Of a DNA stretch of 64,000 bases, positions 63,101 through 64,000 are shown in pieces. The stretch's first letter is position 1. Each line of letters begins with the position of its first letter. Position numbers and translations under genes: made by a program. A model generated the notes under the pieces. The model worked only from the letters and a program-made list of their open reading frames with translations, had not been told where the DNA came from and made no database searches. Where the stretch lies: contig JALDNG010000004.1 of assembly GCA_024349245.1 (NCBI GenBank), positions 8,790,001 through 8,854,000 on the forward strand. The letters run 5' to 3'. The stretch comes from Neodontobutis hainanensis. Lineage: Eukaryota > Chordata > Actinopteri > Gobiiformes > Odontobutidae.

Positions 63101-63802
63101 GATGACCAGACCTCCCAGTAGAACACTATTAAATTAATTCAGTATTACCTTTAATTGGGCTACTGCACGATATCAGAGACACAATTAAGGATCATTCACA
63201 TCTCAATGACTGCATTAGACCGCTCTGTGTGTGTTGAAAAACAAACAGGCCACTAAGAATTTACTAAGACTACAGAACGGACCATTCCTTCAACAAAAAA
63301 AGTCTAAAATTCTAACAAGGCAGCAATGAAGTTTCAACATTTTGTTTTCTCAAGACAAAAAGTCACATCATCGGACATATCTGCTTAACCTCTAAAGCAG
63401 GAGGCAAAGTATACGCAATCATGGCTGGATTTGTTATAAGTCAACACTGGTCATCATTATGCAATCTGTTTTTGAAGACAAGAAAAGCCTTAGTGTGTAA
63501 ATGTCTTACCATTAGTCCGACTGGCCCAGTCTCACCAGTGTCCCCCTTCTGCCCGACAGGTCCCTGTGACAACAAGCACTTCCTATTATCATCAACAAAG
63601 CAGTGTGCAACCAAACTGAAAAGACTCATTATCTGAGATTATCACCCATTAGTCTATTACAGGTTATCATTAGCAGCTCTACATAGCACAGAAGGGGATA
63701 TCTTACCGGAGGCCCCTGAATAGAGAGCCCACTGGGTCCTTGAGGGCCAGGTGGTCCAGAGGGTCCTGGGGGGCCAATCTCCCCAACCGGTCCTTGAGGT
63801 CC
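51184..63802 (-). CDS. col14a1: Collagen type XIV alpha 1, C-terminal collagenous half, 5' exons outside window
   Basis: A FACIT collagen that decorates fibrils. Exons found, in coding order: 63707-63802, 63510-63563, 60776-60829, 58856-58909, 58677-58748, 56914-56949, 56144-56210, 55851-56042, 54764-54841, 53749-53904, 51184-51494 (TAA). The first six are Gly-X-Y repeats of 36, 54, 72 or 96 bases (COL2). The NC2 linker reads SQAAIRAIARQVCEQLIQS, then RYNSILNQIPVQSAVSVRTV. COL1 follows with typical FACIT imperfections (GNPGVGNQGPRG, GLPGEGRTGSQ), ending GPPGYCDPSSC. NC2 and the GYCDPSSC junction match type XIV rather than XII, and the mrpl13 neighbour agrees. The final exon encodes a 103-residue Tyr/Pro/Gln-rich, acidic tail, longer than the human NC1. 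Further COL2 exons may lie unnoticed in the long introns. The VWA/FNIII/TSPN exons are beyond the window. Confidence 0.93.
51495..53748 (-). other. col14a1: Last intron of col14a1
   Basis: Non-coding, with a purine-rich GGAGGAGGAGGAGGAGGG run near 52453-52473. No collagen-like or other coding segment was seen on either strand. Confidence 0.6.
59325..59470 (-). repeat. Diverged teleost interspersed repeat in a col14a1 intron
   Basis: GTGTACCCGGTTTGGAGGAA, then CCCAGTCTGTGCTGGTCCCA, AGCCCGGGTAAAT, and GGCGTTAGGCTTACAGCATA resembles a common fish repeat with CCCGGGTAAAT and GGCGTAAAA blocks. The family is not known to me, and ends are approximate. Confidence 0.5.
61340..61610 (+). repeat. Fragment of a teleost repeat, probably a non-LTR element 5' region
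   Basis: CCTTGAACCGCCACCTTATC, then ATGGTGGAGGGGTTTGAGTA, CCCAGGAGCTATGCAGGGTC, and later GCCCGGGGTTGGGACTCGCA and GAGTGCCTGGTGGCCGGAC. This order matches a widespread fish repeat whose family name I do not recall. It is locally GC-rich compared with the surrounding intron and carries no intact frame. Confidence 0.55.
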
Positions 63803-64000
63803 CTGATAAATAATAGTGAATGTATTTTTGAATATTGCTAATATATATTGTATACCAAAAGAATATCCCATTTTTTCCTTTTTAGAAGAAATAATTATAT
63901 CTACTTTTGTCAGACCTAAGCACAATATTAAGCCTTGAAACAGTATAATACACAATGATAATAACTGCATGTAATAGAAACGAGCCTATTTTCTCAACAT

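Larger units (their letters stand above)
56950..63509 (-). other. col14a1: Long col14a1 introns (COL2 region)
   Basis: The introns between COL2 exons are 1.7 kb (56950-58676), 1.9 kb (58910-60775) and 2.7 kb (60830-63509). They hold two repeat fragments, listed separately, and simple AT-rich sequence. I searched them for CC-periodic (Gly-complement) sequence and found only the exons listed. Confidence 0.55.

Noticed and set aside
1..64000. CRISPR arrays, bacterial operons, tRNA or rRNA genes
   Set aside because: Looked for by eye and not seen; repeat spacing and gene structure are typical of a vertebrate nuclear genome.

Overview
The window is nuclear DNA of a ray-finned (teleost) fish. Genes are split by short GT-AG introns, the intergenic DNA is AT-rich, and teleost-type dispersed repeats are scattered through it. 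No bacterial or organellar features were seen. I rebuilt exons by hand from splice sites, reading frame and protein families I know; no database search was possible.

Layout: (1) 1587-7312, plus strand: the 3' end of ptk2 (focal adhesion kinase), ending with the FAT domain. (2) 9063-9775: a decayed Tc1/mariner element. (3) 12102-15795, minus: complete 17-exon clptm1l, head-to-head with (4) mrs2, plus, 16739-21293, the mitochondrial Mg2+ channel. Intron 4 of mrs2 holds an antisense integrin-beta relic. (5) 22200-26111: a mosaic of a broken SGNH-esterase-like transcript unit (plus), a THAP zinc-finger gene remnant (minus) with a duplicated second exon, and retroelement tails. (6) sdc2 (syndecan-2), plus, 26939-31612, followed by (7) cpq (carboxypeptidase Q), plus, 35133-40221. 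(8) dscc1, minus, 42418-44463, head-to-head with (9) mrpl13, plus, 44898-49619. (10) 51184 to beyond 63802, minus: the collagenous 3' half of col14a1, tail-to-tail with mrpl13.

The human counterparts of ptk2, sdc2, cpq, dscc1, mrpl13 and col14a1 all lie on 8q, so this is a conserved block. The sdc2-cpq order and the mrpl13/col14a1 convergence are retained. clptm1l and mrs2 (human 5p and 6p) are placed differently, and deptor, which lies next to DSCC1 in human, is not between dscc1 and mrpl13 here.

The genes do not form one pathway. Loose themes are cell-matrix adhesion (ptk2, sdc2, col14a1, the integrin relic) and mitochondrial housekeeping (mrs2, mrpl13). I found no self-contained new system. 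The most unusual items are a MITE family with exact 9-bp target-site duplications, the duplicated THAP exon, a histidine-rich exon in ptk2, a divergent clptm1l C-terminus, an extended col14a1 tail and the integrin relic.
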